The translations under genes were made by a program, and so were the position numbers. From NCBI RefSeq assembly GCF_002078505.1, contig NZ_LUAV01000013.1, forward strand, positions 61,736-125,735: a DNA stretch of 64,000 nt. Direction: 5' to 3'. Positions 61,781 to 64,000 of this stretch are shown here, in pieces. Under the pieces are notes generated by a model. That model did no database searches, was not told the DNA's origin, and worked only from the letters and a program-made list of their open reading frames with translations. Each line of letters begins with the position of its first letter. Within the stretch, counting starts at the first letter, position 1. The DNA is from Ensifer aridi (GTDB lineage Bacteria > Pseudomonadota > Alphaproteobacteria > Rhizobiales > Rhizobiaceae).

Positions 61781-61804
61781 GATGAAATTCCGTCGTTCGG
61801 CTTC

Positions 61805-62890
<1,086 letters not shown>

Positions 62891-62949
62891 TGGGTCCACC
62901 TTTAGGTTATTGGAGCTATCGAGGCAATGAAGCCGCCGCAGGAGTTTTT

Positions 62950-62964
62950 GTACATGTTTTGTTC
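62950..62964 (-). promoter_or_regulatory. Candidate SOS (LexA) box of recA
   Basis: On the recA coding strand the sequence GAACAAAACATGTAC fits GAAC-N7-GAAC, the alphaproteobacterial LexA box, with one mismatch (GTAC in the second half). It is centred about 67 bp upstream of the recA start codon, a suitable place for an operator. Confidence 0.6.
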
Positions 62965-63118
62965 TGTTTTTGCAATGGCGTGTCAACCACTTGAATAATA
63001 TAAATTATTCTTTGTCTGTTCGATTCCTGTTCACGGGCGCGTTATACGCCGTTTCCACAGGCGGCGCGGGACTTTCGTCCATCGCTCGGTTCGCCTTGAG
63101 AATCGCGATGGATCGGCT

Positions 63119-63223
63119 ACTGCATGATTCCTTAAATCGGAATCGATTTAAGGACAAAATCATGCAGCAATTCAAAGTGCTACAGCGACCTTTACGCGTC
63201 CAGTTGGACGCGCGGCGCTGTAG
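63119..63223 (+). repeat. RIME-type intergenic mosaic element, best preserved copy
   Basis: The first palindrome is bounded by TGCATGATT/AATCATGCA with CCTTAAATCG/CGATTTAAGG inside; the second, 63180-63223, by CTACAGCG/CGCTGTAG with GCGTCCA/TGGACGC inside. The order matches the copies at 37747-37846 and, inverted, 15432-15528. It lies between recA and the kinase gene. Confidence 0.85.
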
Positions 63224-63325
63224 GCCCAGACTGATCCCAATTCCGGAATAATAGAGCGGAATGCGGGCGGAAGAACGGCCTACAAATTCTTCTGGCCCCC
63301 TCGCAATGGGGCTACTGGAGCGGAC

Positions 63326-64000
63326 ATGAAAGCACGGGACATCGCCGTTTTCGGCGGCGCTCATATCGATCGCCGCGGCCGGATCAGCGGCACGACGACG
63401 CCGGGAGCGAGCAATCCCGGCAGGTGGTTCGAGGAAGCTGGGGGCGGCGGCTTCAATGCCGCGCGAAACCTCGCCCGCCTTGGCCATCGCGTGCGGATGA
63501 TCGGCCCGCGCGGCGGCGACGCTGCCGGCGACATGGTGGCTGCGGCCGCGGCCGCCGCCGGCCTGATCGATCGCCCTTTCATCTTTCTCGACCGCAAGAC
63601 GCCGAGCTATACGGCGATCCTTGAAAACGACGGCAATCTCGTCATCGCACTCGCGGACATGGATCTCTACACGCTGTTCACGCCGCGCCGCCTGCAGCAG
63701 CGCGCGACGCGGGAGGTCTTGGCAGTGAGCGATCTCGTGCTGATGGACGCGAACCTGCCGCAGGAGACATTGACAGCGCTTGTGGGCGCGGCTTCCGGAG
63801 ACAGGCGGCTCATCGCCGGTATCGCCGTTTCTCCGGCAAAGGTGATCCGCTACGGCGAGTGCCTCGCGGGCCTCGATTACCTGTTCATGAACGAGGCGGA
63901 GGCAAAGGCAATCACCGGAGCCGAGGTTGCCGCGGTCGAGGAATGGCCGTCGCTGTTGCATGCCAAGGGGCTTCGCGGCGGCGTCGTCACCCGCGGCGGG
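63326..64000 (+). CDS. PfkB-family (ribokinase superfamily) sugar or nucleoside kinase, partial
   Basis: The first 225 residues of a PfkB kinase; the frame is open to the window edge. The family pattern starts IAVFGGAHIDRRGRI, then GGGGFNAARNLARLGHRV, the first PfkB signature region, and LDYLFMNEAEAKAITG. The C-terminal ATP-binding signature lies outside. A GGAGCGGAC ribosome site precedes the ATG. In rhizobia such kinases often pair with pseudouridine-5'-phosphate glycosidase, so a pseudouridine kinase is possible; the next gene would tell. Confidence 0.87.
   Translation, partial: MKARDIAVFGGAHIDRRGRISGTTTPGASNPGRWFEEAGGGGFNAARNLARLGHRVRMIGPRGGDAAGDMVAAAAAAAGLIDRPFIFLDRKTPSYTAILENDGNLVIALADMDLYTLFTPRRLQQRATREVLAVSDLVLMDANLPQETLTALVGAASGDRRLIAGIAVSPAKVIRYGECLAGLDYLFMNEAEAKAITGAEVAAVEEWPSLLHAKGLRGGVVTRGG

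Larger units (their letters stand above)
62891..63325. other. 435-bp divergent region between recA and the PfkB kinase gene
   Basis: No gene is supported. It holds the recA promoter with a candidate SOS box (62950-62964), an AT-rich stretch around 62990-63015, and a RIME-type repeat (63119-63223). The promoter of the kinase gene must lie after the repeat. Confidence 0.7.

Noticed and set aside
63005..63961. Minus-strand 318-codon frame over the recA-kinase region
   Set aside because: It is antisense to the PfkB gene and crosses the RIME repeat; the plus-strand frame carries clear kinase motifs.

Overview
This window looks like core chromosome of a Sinorhizobium/Ensifer-type member of the Rhizobiaceae. 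The base composition is evenly GC-rich. The suf gene order (sufS2-B-C-D-S1-X-A) is the one known from Agrobacterium and Rhizobium. Intergenic mosaic repeats of the rhizobial RIME type recur, iron control sites of the RirA and Irr type sit in front of suf, and purine genes are dispersed (purB, purC-purS-purQ, purL). I see no phage, plasmid, IS element, CRISPR array, rRNA or tRNA gene.

Layout. 1-6878 (minus): Fe-S assembly operon with two cysteine desulfurases, cut by the window edge inside sufA. 7101-20597: an alpha/beta hydrolase, a membrane diguanylate cyclase, anmK, tyrS, a giant AsmA-like envelope protein, a 1-Cys peroxiredoxin, a DUF455 protein, an M23 peptidase, an RhlE helicase and a Nudix hydrolase. 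20670-26494 (minus): a TfoX-N protein and a cofactor-maturation set resembling the accessory half of a CO-dehydrogenase/xanthine-dehydrogenase locus (MoeA/MocA-like fusion, split XdhC, VWA CoxE-like, MoxR/CoxD-like), plus a flavin reductase. 26639-32579 (plus): a solute-binding protein coupled to an NylC-type hydrolase, then rpe, two unknown genes, purB and a PilZ protein. 32661-42104: a DUF2189 membrane protein, the F1-ATPase inhibitor zeta, purC-purS-purQ, small proteins, a MocR-type regulator divergent from a DUF1127 gene, and purL. 42233-46306: bolA, a small basic protein, a monothiol glutaredoxin and two tandem Bcr/CflA-type exporters. 46368-53730 (mostly minus): IMPase, ttcA, glsA, rpsD, a HerA-like ATPase, murI and trmJ-like. 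53948-64000: icd, a HAD phosphatase, a frameshifted AraC/GyrI regulator, a frameshifted SulP transporter, alaS, recA and the start of a PfkB kinase.

Most of this is housekeeping. The observations most worth checking are: two adjacent genes (AraC/GyrI and SulP) that each lose frame, the second exactly at a C8 tract; overlapping-scale iron operators in front of suf; repeated AGATAATTG sites plus a palindrome lying on the start codon of the MocR-type gene; a maturation cluster without its enzyme; a coupled binding protein/NylC-like hydrolase pair; and mosaic repeats whose palindromes are conserved in structure although their sequence differs. I did not find a clear-cut new defence or mobile system.
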